DNA from: Catenibacterium mitsuokai
Lineage (GTDB): Bacteria; Bacillota_I; Bacilli_A; Erysipelotrichales; Coprobacillaceae
Direction of reading: 5' to 3'
Assembly (NCBI RefSeq): GCF_025148785.1
Contig: NZ_CP102271.1
Location: 1,211,569-1,275,568, forward strand
DNA length: 64,000 nucleotides
Shown here: one piece after another, positions 8,720-18,242 of the stretch
Layout of the letters: each line of letters opens with the position of its first letter
Numbering within the stretch: the first letter of the stretch is position 1
The notes under the pieces: generated by a model
What the model saw: the letters and a program-made list of their open reading frames with translations, nothing else
What the model was told of the DNA's origin: nothing
Database searches by the model: none
Translations under genes and position numbers: made by a program

Positions 8720-9418
8720 ATGTGTAAAACTACACTACAAGAAGAAATAGAAGCTTTGATGTCTCTTTATCATCTAGGAAAAGCACCCTTATCTTATGCT
8801 TTAGGCTTTGGTGAAGTCACTATTACACGTTATTTGCAGGGAAGTACACCACATCCTGATTATGCACAAGTTATTCACAGTGCGCTATGTGATATTGATT
8901 ATATGATGGATTTAGTCAATAGAAACCATGAAAAGATGGGTCCTGCCTTTAAGAAGGCAATCAATCGCTGCCTGGAACTTAAATCACAATTTTCCTGTTC
9001 AAAAGAGATTCTAGAAGTCATCTCATATCTTTTTTATAAATTAGAAGAATTGACTCCTATGCAGTTAGAATCCTATCTTTATTTTATTCAGGCTTATTCT
9101 TATCCTGAACCACTTTTTCATGAACATTGTGAAGCATGGAAGCAGGGAGTGATTTATCCTGATGTCTATCATCTATTCTCTACATTCCCATTTAAGGTTC
9201 AGGATGATGTACGTTATAAGATCATTGAAGATGCTTATCATCATCTTGATGATTCAAAGAAACAATTCATTGATGATATTCTCAATACATTCTCTCGTTA
9301 TCCTTTAAAGACACTTGTCACACTCGCAAAAACAGGTCCATGGAAAAATAACTACCAGGAAGATAAAGTAACAGTTATTCCGCAACAGGATATACAGAAC
9401 TATTTCAAGAGGAACTAA
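8720..9418 (+). CDS. HTH plus Panacea (SocA-like/DUF4065) domain protein, candidate antitoxin
   Basis: Residues about 20-60 resemble the HTH of MqsA-like antitoxins (SYALGFGEVTITRYLQG). From about residue 105 a Panacea/SocA-like domain is recognisable from LTPMQLESYLYF, followed by PLFHEHCEAWKQG and YPDVYHLF. Panacea proteins are known as versatile antitoxins that neutralise unrelated toxins encoded next to them. ATG 8720 is used because AAGGTG precedes it, and the ATG at 8696 lies inside the -10 box. One spacer base separates its stop from the next gene, so the two are an operon. The antitoxin role is inferred from domain and context. Confidence 0.7.
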   Translation: MCKTTLQEEIEALMSLYHLGKAPLSYALGFGEVTITRYLQGSTPHPDYAQVIHSALCDIDYMMDLVNRNHEKMGPAFKKAINRCLELKSQFSCSKEILEVISYLFYKLEELTPMQLESYLYFIQAYSYPEPLFHEHCEAWKQGVIYPDVYHLFSTFPFKVQDDVRYKIIEDAYHHLDDSKKQFIDDILNTFSRYPLKTLVTLAKTGPWKNNYQEDKVTVIPQQDIQNYFKRN

Positions 9419-9419
9419 T

Positions 9420-9695
9420 ATGGAACAATTATATACACTACTCAAGAATTCCATCAATGAAGAAATGGGGTGGATGATTGATCATATATATGAGGATTAT
9501 AAAGATACAGAAGATATTCTTGGTTTTGCATTAAGCTGTGAGAAGATCTTACGTCTTTATTATGGGGCAGACATTCATGAACAGATTAGAGATCTGCTTA
9601 TTTATGTTTTCTATGTTTACTTAGATTATGATGAAGACAAGATAGAATTACTCTTGGGCGAATATAATCCTGAACATAATCGATATATACAATAA
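9420..9695 (+). CDS. Small acidic protein, possible toxin partner of the Panacea protein
   Basis: A 91-residue protein that I do not recognise. It is acidic and predicted helical with many Tyr and Asp/Glu, and shows no catalytic motif or clear membrane segment. It starts one base after the stop of the Panacea gene, using AAGAGG in the end of that gene as ribosome site, so it is co-translated with it. The position is that of a PanT toxin, but it could also be an accessory protein of the regulator. Confidence 0.55.
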   Translation: MEQLYTLLKNSINEEMGWMIDHIYEDYKDTEDILGFALSCEKILRLYYGADIHEQIRDLLIYVFYVYLDYDEDKIELLLGEYNPEHNRYIQ

Positions 9696-9761
9696 CATAT
9701 TTAGTGATAATAGAAACATTATGGATATATAGAAAACGGCATTACTAATAATATAAATGAA

Positions 9762-9790
9762 TTGGATAATACTTTAAAATGAAGTATAAT
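9762..9790 (+). promoter_or_regulatory. Promoter of the GH13 gene
   Basis: TTGGAT (9762-9767), a 17-bp spacer and TATAAT (9785-9790) lie 24 bp before the start codon. Confidence 0.65.
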
Positions 9791-9813
9791 AGAAAAGAAA
9801 GGAAGTGTTAATT

Positions 9814-11118
9814 GTGTGGTATCAAGAAACAGTATTTTATCAAATCTGCCCACTAGGACTTTGTGGTGCGCCTGAAAAAAATGATGATATCCAGGCTCAT
9901 CGTATTTTAAAAATCAAGGAGTTTGTACCATATCTCGAAGAATTAGGAATAGGTGCTGTGTATTTCAATCCTGTATTCAACAGTGATTCACATGGCTATG
10001 ATACGCGTGACTATAATCTCATCGATACGCGTTTAGGTACAAATGAAGACTTTGAAGAAGTATGTAAAACACTCCATGAACATGGTATTAAGGTTGTGTT
10101 GGATGGTGTATTCAACCATGTTGGAAGAGGCTTCTTTGCGTTTAGGGATGTCCAGGAAAAAGGACCTTCAAGCCAATATGCGAACTGGTTCCATATCAAT
10201 TTTGATGGAGATTCAAGCTATGGTGATGGATTCTGGTATGAAGGATGGGAAGGTCATTATGAGCTTGTTAAATTAAATCTAGATAATCCTGATGTTCAGC
10301 ATTATTTACTTGATGCAGTCGATTACTGGATCAGATGCTTTGATATTGATGGCTTAAGACTAGATGTTGCTTATTCATTACCTAGATGGTTTATGGCAAT
10401 GTTATCAGATCATTGTAAGAGTCAGAAACAGGATTTCTTTATGCTAGGAGAAGTTTTAGGTGATAATGCAGGTTATATGTATACAGAAGCTAAATTAGAT
10501 GCGATTACTGATTATCCATCATATAAAGCTTTCTGGTCTTCATTCAATTCTTTGAATATGTTTGAATATGCTCATACACTAAAGAGAAATGCGATGGATA
10601 TGTATAGAGGAAGAGACTTGCTTACATTTGTAGATAACCATGATGTGAATAGAATATCTAGTACTTTGACTGATGAAAGAAAACTACCATTAGTGTTTGG
10701 CTTACTTATGGCAGTTCCTGGTATTCCATGTATTTATTATGGTTCTGAATGGGGTATTAAGGGTGAAAAGATTCAAGGAGTGACTGATGCACCACTTCGT
10801 CCAGAACTTGATGCACCTGCACCAAATGATTTATCCGATTTAGTTTCTAAATATATTCATATGCGTAGAGGACATAAAGCACTCTCTATGGGAGATTATA
10901 AAGATCTTGTATTGACTAATAAACAATATGTATTAGAAAGAAACTATGAAGGAGAAAAGATTGTGGTCGCATTAAATATTGATGATGCACCTTATACAAT
11001 CTATCCACCTATTGAACAGGGTTCTTATCAGAATCTTATGAGTGGAGAAATGGTGGATTATAACGGACAATTAGAATTACCACCACTTTCAATCACATAT
11101 TTATATAAGCATGCATAA
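9814..11118 (+). CDS. GH13 alpha-glucosidase/cyclomaltodextrinase-like enzyme
   Basis: This is a cytoplasmic alpha-amylase-family hydrolase, with no signal peptide, probably acting on maltodextrins. The conserved regions are present: GVFNHVG, the nucleophile Asp in GLRLDVA (residue about 184), the acid Glu in LGEVLG (about 213) and FVDNHD (about 277). The C-terminal beta domain is short. At 434 residues it lacks the N-terminal domain of neopullulanases, so the exact substrate is open. GTG 9814 is chosen because AAGGAAG lies eight bases upstream. Confidence 0.85.
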   Translation: MWYQETVFYQICPLGLCGAPEKNDDIQAHRILKIKEFVPYLEELGIGAVYFNPVFNSDSHGYDTRDYNLIDTRLGTNEDFEEVCKTLHEHGIKVVLDGVFNHVGRGFFAFRDVQEKGPSSQYANWFHINFDGDSSYGDGFWYEGWEGHYELVKLNLDNPDVQHYLLDAVDYWIRCFDIDGLRLDVAYSLPRWFMAMLSDHCKSQKQDFFMLGEVLGDNAGYMYTEAKLDAITDYPSYKAFWSSFNSLNMFEYAHTLKRNAMDMYRGRDLLTFVDNHDVNRISSTLTDERKLPLVFGLLMAVPGIPCIYYGSEWGIKGEKIQGVTDAPLRPELDAPAPNDLSDLVSKYIHMRRGHKALSMGDYKDLVLTNKQYVLERNYEGEKIVVALNIDDAPYTIYPPIEQGSYQNLMSGEMVDYNGQLELPPLSITYLYKHA

Positions 11119-11138
11119 GGCTGAGCAATCAGCCTTTT
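11119..11138 (+). terminator. Weak terminator or attenuator
   Basis: GGCTGA and TCAGCC form a 6-bp stem with a GCAA loop, followed by TTTT. The short T tract suggests partial read-through into tex. Confidence 0.55.
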
Positions 11139-11153
11139 ATAAAGGAGAAAAAG

Positions 11154-13304
11154 ATGCAGGAAGATATTATACTTAAAATCTCAGAACAATTAAATATTAA
11201 GACAGAGCAGATACAAAATACATTAAAGTTATTAGAAGATGGCTGTACAGTTCCTTTTATTGCTCGTTATCGTAAGGAACTCACTCATGGATTAGATGAA
11301 GAACAGATCCGTGTAATCCAGGAACAATATGACTATCAGGTCAATCTTAAAAAGAGAAAAGAAGAAGTTCTTGCAAGAATAGAAACACTTGGACATTTAA
11401 ATGATGATATTGTGAAGATGGTTGAAGCTTGTACACGTTTATCACAGGTCGAAGATATTTATCGTCCATATAAGCAGAAAAAGAAAACAAGAGCGAGTGT
11501 AGCCATTACAGCTGGACTAGAACCTTTATCTAAAACACTTCTTTCTTTACCACGTATATTTAATGAAAAAGATATAGATGCCTATTTGAATGATACAATC
11601 ACTTCTAGAGAAGAGGCATTGCAGGGTGCTAAGGATATCATTGCAGAAAAAATTTCTAATGATATGACAGTACGTAATAAGATTGTTGATTCTATGATGC
11701 ATTATGGACGACTTGTCACATCTAAAAAGAAGAATGCGATTGATGAAAAGATGACCTATAAGATGTATTATGACTATTCTGAAAATGTCTCACGTATTGC
11801 GACACATCGTATTATGGCTATCGATAGAGGAGAAAAAGAAAAAATCCTCAATGTCTCTATTAGTATCAATGAAGACTATATCAAAACATTTGTCGTAAGA
11901 CGTTATATTAAGAATCCTAAGAGCCCAACAGCAAAATATGTCGATGAAGCCATTGATGATGGCTTAAAGCGTCTTGCTTATCCATCACTTGAAAGATTAG
12001 TGAGAAATACTCTTACTGAAAAAGCACAGGATGCAAGTATTGATGTCTTCTCTGATAATCTAGGCAAGCTTCTCTTACAGGCACCGATGAAAAATAAGAG
12101 AATCTTAGGCTTTGACCCAGCTTTTCGTACAGGATGTAAACTTGCAGTTATTGATGAATCAGGTAAGAAGCTTACAGTCGATGTTATCTACCCACATCCT
12201 CCAGTCGCAAAGGTGAAGGAATCAGAAAAGAAACTTGTAGACTTATGTCAGAAGTATGATGTTAACCTGATTGCGATTGGGAATGGAACAGCCAGTCGTG
12301 AAAGTGAAGCATTTGTCGCAAATACTATTAAGAAATATCACTTACCTGTGAGCTACACAATAGTCAGTGAAGCAGGGGCAAGTGTTTATAGTGCTTCAAA
12401 ACTAGCGATAGAAGAATTCCCAGATCTTCATGTTGAACAAAGAAGTGCTATCTCTATCGCAAGAAGACTACTTGATCCTTTATCAGAACTTATCAAAATC
12501 GATCCCCAGTCTATTGGAGTAGGGCAGTACCAGCATGACCTTCCTACTACACAACTTAAAGAAAGACTTGATTTCGTTGTAGAAAAAGCGGTTAACCTAG
12601 TTGGTGTAAATATCAATACAGCCAGTCCAACACTTCTAAAAAATGTATCTGGACTCAATGCGGCAACAGCCAATAGTATTGTCGCTTATCGTGAAGAAAA
12701 TGGTAAGATCATGAGCCGTAAAGAAATGAAGAAGATTCCTAAAATTGGACCGAAGGCTTTCCAGCAGGCAGCCGGATTCTTAAGAATAGAAGAGGGCAGT
12801 GAGCCACTCGATCGTACGAATATCCATCCAGAATCTTATGATGCGACAAAAGCAATCTTAAAGGCATTAAACTTAACGACTAATGATTTAGGAACAGATG
12901 CATGTAAGAAGGCTGTCTCACAGGCTAACATTACATCACTTAAAGAACTTACAGGACTAGATGACTATACACTTAAAGATATCTTAGACTCTATTATGAG
13001 ACCACTAAGAGACTATCGTGATGATTATGATGGACCAATCTTAAGACAGGATATCTTGACTTTAGAAGATCTTCATGTACACGATAAGCTAGAAGGGACA
13101 GTCCGCAATGTCGTAGACTTCGGTGCCTTTGTAGATATTGGATTACATGAAGACGGACTTGTCCATATCTCTAAAATGAGTAAAAACCGTATTAAACACC
13201 CAAGTGATGTTGTTTCTGTAGGAGATATCGTAACGACATGGGTAGATACAATTGATGAACAAAGACATAAAGTTCAATTAACTATGATTGATCCCAACAA
13301 ATAG
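11154..13304 (+). CDS. tex: Tex RNA-binding transcription accessory protein
   Basis: All Tex regions are present: an N-terminal helical domain, a YqgF-like fold (ILGFDPAFRTGCKLAV), helix-hairpin-helix motifs (GVNINTASPTLLKNVSGL and KIPKIGPKAFQQAAGFL) and a C-terminal S1 domain (residues about 645-715, FGAFVDIGLHEDGLVHIS). At 716 residues the length is normal. Tex binds nucleic acids and influences transcription and stress responses. The ribosome site AAAGGAG precedes the ATG. Confidence 0.95.
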   Translation: MQEDIILKISEQLNIKTEQIQNTLKLLEDGCTVPFIARYRKELTHGLDEEQIRVIQEQYDYQVNLKKRKEEVLARIETLGHLNDDIVKMVEACTRLSQVEDIYRPYKQKKKTRASVAITAGLEPLSKTLLSLPRIFNEKDIDAYLNDTITSREEALQGAKDIIAEKISNDMTVRNKIVDSMMHYGRLVTSKKKNAIDEKMTYKMYYDYSENVSRIATHRIMAIDRGEKEKILNVSISINEDYIKTFVVRRYIKNPKSPTAKYVDEAIDDGLKRLAYPSLERLVRNTLTEKAQDASIDVFSDNLGKLLLQAPMKNKRILGFDPAFRTGCKLAVIDESGKKLTVDVIYPHPPVAKVKESEKKLVDLCQKYDVNLIAIGNGTASRESEAFVANTIKKYHLPVSYTIVSEAGASVYSASKLAIEEFPDLHVEQRSAISIARRLLDPLSELIKIDPQSIGVGQYQHDLPTTQLKERLDFVVEKAVNLVGVNINTASPTLLKNVSGLNAATANSIVAYREENGKIMSRKEMKKIPKIGPKAFQQAAGFLRIEEGSEPLDRTNIHPESYDATKAILKALNLTTNDLGTDACKKAVSQANITSLKELTGLDDYTLKDILDSIMRPLRDYRDDYDGPILRQDILTLEDLHVHDKLEGTVRNVVDFGAFVDIGLHEDGLVHISKMSKNRIKHPSDVVSVGDIVTTWVDTIDEQRHKVQLTMIDPNK

Positions 13305-13339
13305 AAAAAGATGATTCCAAAAAACGGAATCATCTTTTT
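13305..13339. terminator. Bidirectional terminator between tex and the aarF-like gene
   Basis: AAAAAGATGATTCC (13305-13318) and GGAATCATCTTTTT (13326-13339) are perfect complements with a seven-base loop. They carry A and T tails that serve both convergent genes. Confidence 0.9.
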
Positions 13340-14877
13340 AGCTTCCTTAGGTGAAAGAATACATCTATACCAAGTAACATAGAAATAGTAAATAATACAA
13401 TAGACATATAATAAGACTCAGTCAATACACCACATAACATACACATACAGCTAAATACTGTTTTTATAATGATTGAGAACTGTTTCTTTTGATAAGTTGT
13501 TCTATTGTAATCATCACTCTCAGTCACATTGACATGTAACTGACCATTCTTACTCATCTTGATTAAATCATAGACAATCTGAGGTAACGCATAGCTTTTC
13601 TTTAGTGTCTTATAAAGGTTCTGACCTATTTTTAATCCTTGATCCTTATAATTCAGATCTTTTAGTACTGTATTACGCTTATGATTAATTAATATTTCAA
13701 TCAAATTAGAAGTTGGACTGATCTTCTCTAAAGTTCCTTCAAGAGTCACTAAACAACGACACAGTAAAGTGAGTTCTGTTGGTATCGCAATATCATTACT
13801 TGTCACAATATCAAAACATTTCTGGATTAATTCAGAGAAGTTATAATCAGATAAGCTCTTTGCCTTATATTCACTTACAATTGAATTTAATTGTTGTAAT
13901 AATTGTGTTTCATCTATCTCATGATCCGGTGTTACTAACATCAAGAATGCTTCTTCTAGATCATAAATATCATCTTCAATGAGTGCCTGTAAAGCAAGCG
14001 ATAAGATATGCTGAGTAAAGGATGACACAGTTCCCATCATGCCAAAATCTATCCAGGCAATTTGACCTTCATCTATTAAGATATTGCCAGGATGAGGGTC
14101 TGCATGAAAGAATCCATCATCTAGAATCTGTTTACAACAGTTATCGGCCATCTTCAAGGCAATCTCATCTAAGTCATATCCTTCATACTTTAATCTCTTT
14201 ATTGCATCAATAGGAATACCATCAATATAAGAATAAACAAGTAAATGATTGGTTGTATATTCATTATAGACATGAGGTGCTTTAATATAACGTATATCTT
14301 TTTGATTATTCGCAAAGACATTCAGATTATTCGCTTCGTTTAAAAAGTTCATCTCTGTCTGGCTTGTACGCCATAATTCATCAATAATAGAACGATAATC
14401 AATCAGATCACCTGTTCCCGTCACCATCTTCAACAAGCGAGGAAACTTATGCATAATACGTACATCAGCTTCCATGATTTCATGAATATGAGGTCTTTGA
14501 ACCTTTAATACAACTGTATCACCATTTAATAAATGTCCTAAATGAACCTGCGCAATAGACGCACATCCAATAGGCTTTTCTTCTATATTCTTAAATACAT
14601 TCTCTATTGGCCGTCCTAGTTCTTCTTCAATAATACTACGAATAGTAGAAAAACTAAGAGGCGCAATAGACGCTCTTAGTTTTTCAAACTCTTTACAGTA
14701 TTCGAGAGGTATTAAATCACTACGCATTGACATGATCTGTCCTAATTTGACATAAGTAGGGCCAAGCTCTTCAATCATCTCTCTTGCCTTAATAGGAGTC
14801 AGACCATTTTTAATATCATGTTTCTTGATGATAGAGAGTATTTCTCTCATACGTTTAATATTACTGATTTTCTTCAT
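13330..14877 (-). CDS. AarF/UbiB/ABC1-family atypical kinase
   Basis: This protein-kinase-like family contains UbiB/ADCK ATPases, which in quinone producers support ubiquinone synthesis. Visible motifs are KxGQ (YVKLGQ, residues 44-47), the alanine-rich ASIAQVHLG loop near 106, the catalytic-loop motif HADPHPGNIL near 260 and DFGMMG near 278. Two hydrophobic segments close the C terminus, suggesting membrane anchoring. The start overlaps the upstream phasin-like gene by 17 bases, so they are co-translated. Its role here is unknown. Confidence 0.85.
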   Translation of the reverse strand: MKKISNIKRMREILSIIKKHDIKNGLTPIKAREMIEELGPTYVKLGQIMSMRSDLIPLEYCKEFEKLRASIAPLSFSTIRSIIEEELGRPIENVFKNIEEKPIGCASIAQVHLGHLLNGDTVVLKVQRPHIHEIMEADVRIMHKFPRLLKMVTGTGDLIDYRSIIDELWRTSQTEMNFLNEANNLNVFANNQKDIRYIKAPHVYNEYTTNHLLVYSYIDGIPIDAIKRLKYEGYDLDEIALKMADNCCKQILDDGFFHADPHPGNILIDEGQIAWIDFGMMGTVSSFTQHILSLALQALIEDDIYDLEEAFLMLVTPDHEIDETQLLQQLNSIVSEYKAKSLSDYNFSELIQKCFDIVTSNDIAIPTELTLLCRCLVTLEGTLEKISPTSNLIEILINHKRNTVLKDLNYKDQGLKIGQNLYKTLKKSYALPQIVYDLIKMSKNGQLHVNVTESDDYNRTTYQKKQFSIIIKTVFSCMCMLCGVLTESYYMSIVLFTISMLLGIDVFFHLRKLKR

Positions 14878-15121
14878 GATCTAATGCATCAAGCTTCTGG
14901 CGCAAAGCGTTACGTTCTTCTTCAGTCATGTTTTCTACATGTTCTAACAAGTCTTCACGTGCTTTTCTTTTTAATTCTTCATTCATCGCACGTCCTTTAT
15001 TGATGGTATCCTGACCTTTTTTCGCAAGACTATCGGTTAAGTCTTTAGAACGATCAGCGATTTCAGCAGCTGCACCAATACCTACAAGTACTGTCTTTTT
15101 CAACAATTCACTCATAGCCAT
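14861..15121 (-). CDS. Phasin-like small helical protein
   Basis: An 86-residue, highly charged helical protein with an alanine-rich first helix, resembling the small phasin/poly(hydroxyalkanoate) granule-associated family often encoded beside aarF-like genes in Firmicutes. The ATG at 15121 follows AAAGGAGG by six bases. It overlaps the kinase gene by 17 bases. The role, possibly regulation or localisation of the kinase, is unproven. Confidence 0.65.
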   Translation of the reverse strand: MAMSELLKKTVLVGIGAAAEIADRSKDLTDSLAKKGQDTINKGRAMNEELKRKAREDLLEHVENMTEEERNALRQKLDALDHEENQ

Positions 15122-15234
15122 ATGAATACCTCCTTTCAAATACTATTTTATCACAACTAAAACCAGTGGTTAAGTAATATAGACCTTGAAAGAATAATTG
15201 TGCTATAATGAAAAAACGAAAGGGAGTTATCAGT

Positions 15235-16002
15235 ATGAAGAAAGAAGAATATATAGGTGTATTTGATTCAGGTGTTGGAGGAGTGAGTGTCTTACAGGCT
15301 ATTCATGAAATGATGCCAGGAGAGAATCTTTATTTCTTTGGTGATTCACTTAATGCACCTTATGGGGAGAAAACATTAGAAGATGTCCAGCAGCTTACTC
15401 TTAATGCGATAGAGAACATGAATAAGAAGAAGCATTTAAAGGCCATCGTAATTGCCTGCAATACAGCAACAAGTGCTGCAGTGACATTATTGAGAGAAAA
15501 ATATACAGATATTCCTGTTATAGGTATAGAACCTGCATTAAAACCAGCAGCTTTATCTAAGAAGAACAGCTGTATTCTTGTAATGGCGACAGCCAATACA
15601 TTACGTTTAGATAAGTTTCATCAATTAGCTGAAAGATATGATAAATCAGCCACTATTATTCCAGTTCCATGTTATGGACTTGCTAAACGTATTGAACAGG
15701 GAAATTTAGATGAACCAGATCTCATTGAATTACTTACAGATTTAATAGGTCCTTATAAAGGTAAAGTAGATAGTGTCGTACTGGGATGTACACATTATCC
15801 ATTTGTAAAAGATCAAATAGCGACAGTTTTAGGTGATATTCCGATGTTTGATGGAGCTTATGGAACAAGTAAACATCTTTATAATTGTTTAAAGGAATGT
15901 GATTGTTTGAATGACCAGAAAGAAGGAGATATCCTTTATGGTTCATCCAAGGAAGATGAAATTCCTATCTATAAAACATTTATGAATACACCAATCATCT
16001 AA
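15235..16002 (+). CDS. murI: Glutamate racemase
   Basis: This enzyme makes D-glutamate for peptidoglycan. The N-terminal IGVFDSGVGG motif and both catalytic cysteines are present, in ACNTATSA (Cys about 73) and GCTHYPF (Cys about 184). The length of 255 residues is normal. ATG 15235 is selected because GGGAG lies upstream; an earlier in-frame ATG at 15208 overlaps the TGC-TATAAT extended -10 box (15201-15209). A terminator overlaps the stop. Confidence 0.95.
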   Translation: MKKEEYIGVFDSGVGGVSVLQAIHEMMPGENLYFFGDSLNAPYGEKTLEDVQQLTLNAIENMNKKKHLKAIVIACNTATSAAVTLLREKYTDIPVIGIEPALKPAALSKKNSCILVMATANTLRLDKFHQLAERYDKSATIIPVPCYGLAKRIEQGNLDEPDLIELLTDLIGPYKGKVDSVVLGCTHYPFVKDQIATVLGDIPMFDGAYGTSKHLYNCLKECDCLNDQKEGDILYGSSKEDEIPIYKTFMNTPII

Positions 16003-16026
16003 AAAGCCATTCACATGGCTTTTTTA
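16001..16026 (+). terminator. Rho-independent terminator of murI
   Basis: AAAAAGCCA and TGGCTTTTTT flank a six-base loop. The stem begins in the murI stop codon. Confidence 0.85.
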
Positions 16027-16038
16027 CTAGGAGAACGT

Positions 16039-16782
16039 ATGAACTATATTATTATTAATAAAGACAACATAGACACAGAACATATATGTTGTGCTATGTC
16101 TAATAAGAAGAGTCTTCAAAAGAAAGAATGGTTAAAAGAAAGATTTGATGAAGGTTTAGTATTTTATCGCAGTGAAGAAAGAGGTAAATGTTTTATTGAA
16201 TATATTCCAGATCAATATGCCTGGATACCTATTACAAGTAATAACTATATGTATATCAATTGTTTATGGGTATCTGGTTCAATGAAAGGACATGGCTATT
16301 CAAGTGAGTTATTAAACTATTGTCTAGAAGATGCACGTCAAAAAGGTTATAAAGGCGTTTGTATTCTATCGTCCAAAGGACGTAAGAAGGAGTTCCTTTC
16401 TGATTATAAATATTTGACACATAAAGGGTTTAAGATAGCCGATGAATCAGATAATGGTATTGTACTTATGTATCTTCCGCTCACTGAAGGTAATCCACCA
16501 CAGTTTAAAGAATGTGCCAAACATCCGCATATCAATGAACAGGGCTTTGTATTATATTATACAGATCAATGTCCTTTTACAGACTATTGGGTACCACGCA
16601 TAGAAGAAGTGGCAAAAGAATACAACATTCCTTTAAAAACGATTCATATTACAACACGTGAACAGGCACAGAACCTTCCAACACCAGTTTCTACCTATGC
16701 ATTATTTAAAGATGGAGAGTTTTTAACACAAGGAATCCTCAATGAAAAGAAATTTTTGAAATATGCAGGAATAGATATGTAA
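16039..16782 (+). CDS. YoaP-like GNAT acetyltransferase
   Basis: The N-terminal half (residues about 1-150) is a GNAT domain with the acetyl-CoA segment around GSMKGHGYSSELL. The C-terminal part (about 160-247) contains the YoaP-like region with TDQCPFTDYW, a thioredoxin-like segment with one cysteine. The substrate is unknown. ATG 16039 follows AGGAGA by five bases. Confidence 0.75.
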   Translation: MNYIIINKDNIDTEHICCAMSNKKSLQKKEWLKERFDEGLVFYRSEERGKCFIEYIPDQYAWIPITSNNYMYINCLWVSGSMKGHGYSSELLNYCLEDARQKGYKGVCILSSKGRKKEFLSDYKYLTHKGFKIADESDNGIVLMYLPLTEGNPPQFKECAKHPHINEQGFVLYYTDQCPFTDYWVPRIEEVAKEYNIPLKTIHITTREQAQNLPTPVSTYALFKDGEFLTQGILNEKKFLKYAGIDM

Positions 16783-16861
16783 TAACATATTTTCCCACAA
16801 AAACCACATTTAGGTATTAAGTTTAAGATATATACTAGAATCAGAAAGTGAGAGTGGTATT

Positions 16862-17752
16862 ATGAACAACGAAAATTTAAAAGATGTTTATGAAAAGCAG
16901 AATAAAAAGAAAGTCAGTCGTTTAAGCAAAAATATAGGTAAAGCATTTATTGTTGTGGCATTAGGTTTTGGTGGAGGCGCTGCTGGTTCTTATTTTATGA
17001 ATAACCAGGGTACTACAGTAGTGACAAAGACTACTACAACTAAAGCAACAGGTACATCAAATGATGCATCAAGTATCTCTTCTAAGATGACACAAAGTGT
17101 TGTCGCTATTACTACTGAAAATATCTCAAGAGATAACTTCTGGTATGGGTCACAGGTATCAAGTGGTGCCGGTTCAGGAGTGATCATGAGTAGCGATGGT
17201 TATATTATTACCTGCGCCCATGTTGTTTCTGGTGCAAGTACAATTAAGGTCACTACAAGTGATAATAAAACATATGATGCAACATTAGTAGGAACTTATA
17301 GTGATAATGATATTGCGGTACTTAAGATCAATGCAACTAATTTAAAACCAGCAACATTTGCGAATAGTGATAAATTAATTCAAGGTCAGTCAACTTACGC
17401 CGTAGGTAACCCAGAAGGTACATTCAGTGATTCTATTACTTCAGGTATCGTATCAGCCTTAAATCGTAAGATTACAGTACAGCTAGACAACGATGACTCG
17501 TCTTCATCTAGTGAGTATGGTCGTTTTGGTCAGCTTTATAGCTCTTCTAAGACTATTTCTATTTCAGTTATTCAGACAGATGCAGCCGTTTCTCCAGGTA
17601 ACTCTGGTGGAGGATTATTTAATGGAAATGGTGATCTCATTGGTATTGTGAATGCAAAATCATCCGATACAAACAGTGAAGGTTTAGGATTTGCGATTCC
17701 TTCAAATACTGCATTAAAGATTGCGAAAGAACTCATCAACAAAAGTAGATAA
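16862..17752 (+). CDS. HtrA/DegP-like membrane-anchored serine protease without PDZ domain
   Basis: A cytoplasmic N terminus is followed by one membrane helix (residues about 27-47), a Thr/Ser-rich linker and a trypsin-like protease domain facing outward. The catalytic triad is visible: His in TCAHVV, Asp in DNDIAVLK and Ser in SPGNSGGGLF. The protein ends at 296 residues right after the protease domain, so the usual C-terminal PDZ domain is absent. It probably degrades misfolded exported proteins. A TATACT box lies at 16831-16836, and a strong terminator follows. Confidence 0.9.
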   Translation: MNNENLKDVYEKQNKKKVSRLSKNIGKAFIVVALGFGGGAAGSYFMNNQGTTVVTKTTTTKATGTSNDASSISSKMTQSVVAITTENISRDNFWYGSQVSSGAGSGVIMSSDGYIITCAHVVSGASTIKVTTSDNKTYDATLVGTYSDNDIAVLKINATNLKPATFANSDKLIQGQSTYAVGNPEGTFSDSITSGIVSALNRKITVQLDNDDSSSSSEYGRFGQLYSSSKTISISVIQTDAAVSPGNSGGGLFNGNGDLIGIVNAKSSDTNSEGLGFAIPSNTALKIAKELINKSR

Positions 17753-17757
17753 TGGAC

Positions 17758-17783
17758 AAAAAGGACAGTTTCTGTCCTTTTTT
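17758..17783 (+). terminator. Rho-independent terminator of the htrA-like gene
   Basis: AAAAAGGACAG (17758-17768) and CTGTCCTTTTTT (17772-17783) form a perfect stem with a TTT loop. Confidence 0.9.
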
Positions 17784-17835
17784 GTTAATATGGAGTTTAT
17801 AATTAAATACTATATTAATGACATGGAGGTATTTT

Positions 17836-18231
17836 ATGAAAGAAAAATTTATAAGATTCATGCAGGGAAGATATGGTGGAGCAGATAAGCTCAACAGTCA
17901 TCTCATGTATTTATTGTTTATTTTAGTTATTATAGAGTTATTTACTGGTTCAAAACCATTAATGATCTTAAGCTTATTTTTGATGATTTATATTTATTTC
18001 AGAATATTTTCTAGGAATATCTATAAACGTTATCAGGAAAATCAGAAATATGTACAGCTTATCGCACCTATTACAAAAAAGGTAGATTTCTTTAAGAAAA
18101 AAAGAAAAGATAAAACACATAAATATTATAAATGCCCAACATGTAAACAGGTTGTTCGAGTACCCAAAGGACGTGGAAAGATTGAAATCAGCTGTCCAAA
18201 GTGTCATACTAAGTTTATCAAAAGAACTTAG
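17836..18231 (+). CDS. Membrane protein with C-terminal zinc ribbon
   Basis: This protein of 131 residues has two hydrophobic segments (residues about 22-37 and 40-56), a basic middle and a CPTC...CPKC zinc ribbon at the C terminus. Such proteins occur widely in Firmicutes with no known function. ATG 17836 follows GGAGG by seven bases. The next gene starts 12 bases after its stop, so they may be co-transcribed. Confidence 0.7.
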   Translation: MKEKFIRFMQGRYGGADKLNSHLMYLLFILVIIELFTGSKPLMILSLFLMIYIYFRIFSRNIYKRYQENQKYVQLIAPITKKVDFFKKKRKDKTHKYYKCPTCKQVVRVPKGRGKIEISCPKCHTKFIKRT

Positions 18232-18242
18232 GGGGGACTAAT

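Noticed and set aside
15186-15209. TTGAAA/TATAAT as a standard promoter for murI
   Set aside because: The spacer is only 12 bp; the extended -10 (TGC-TATAAT) alone is the better explanation.
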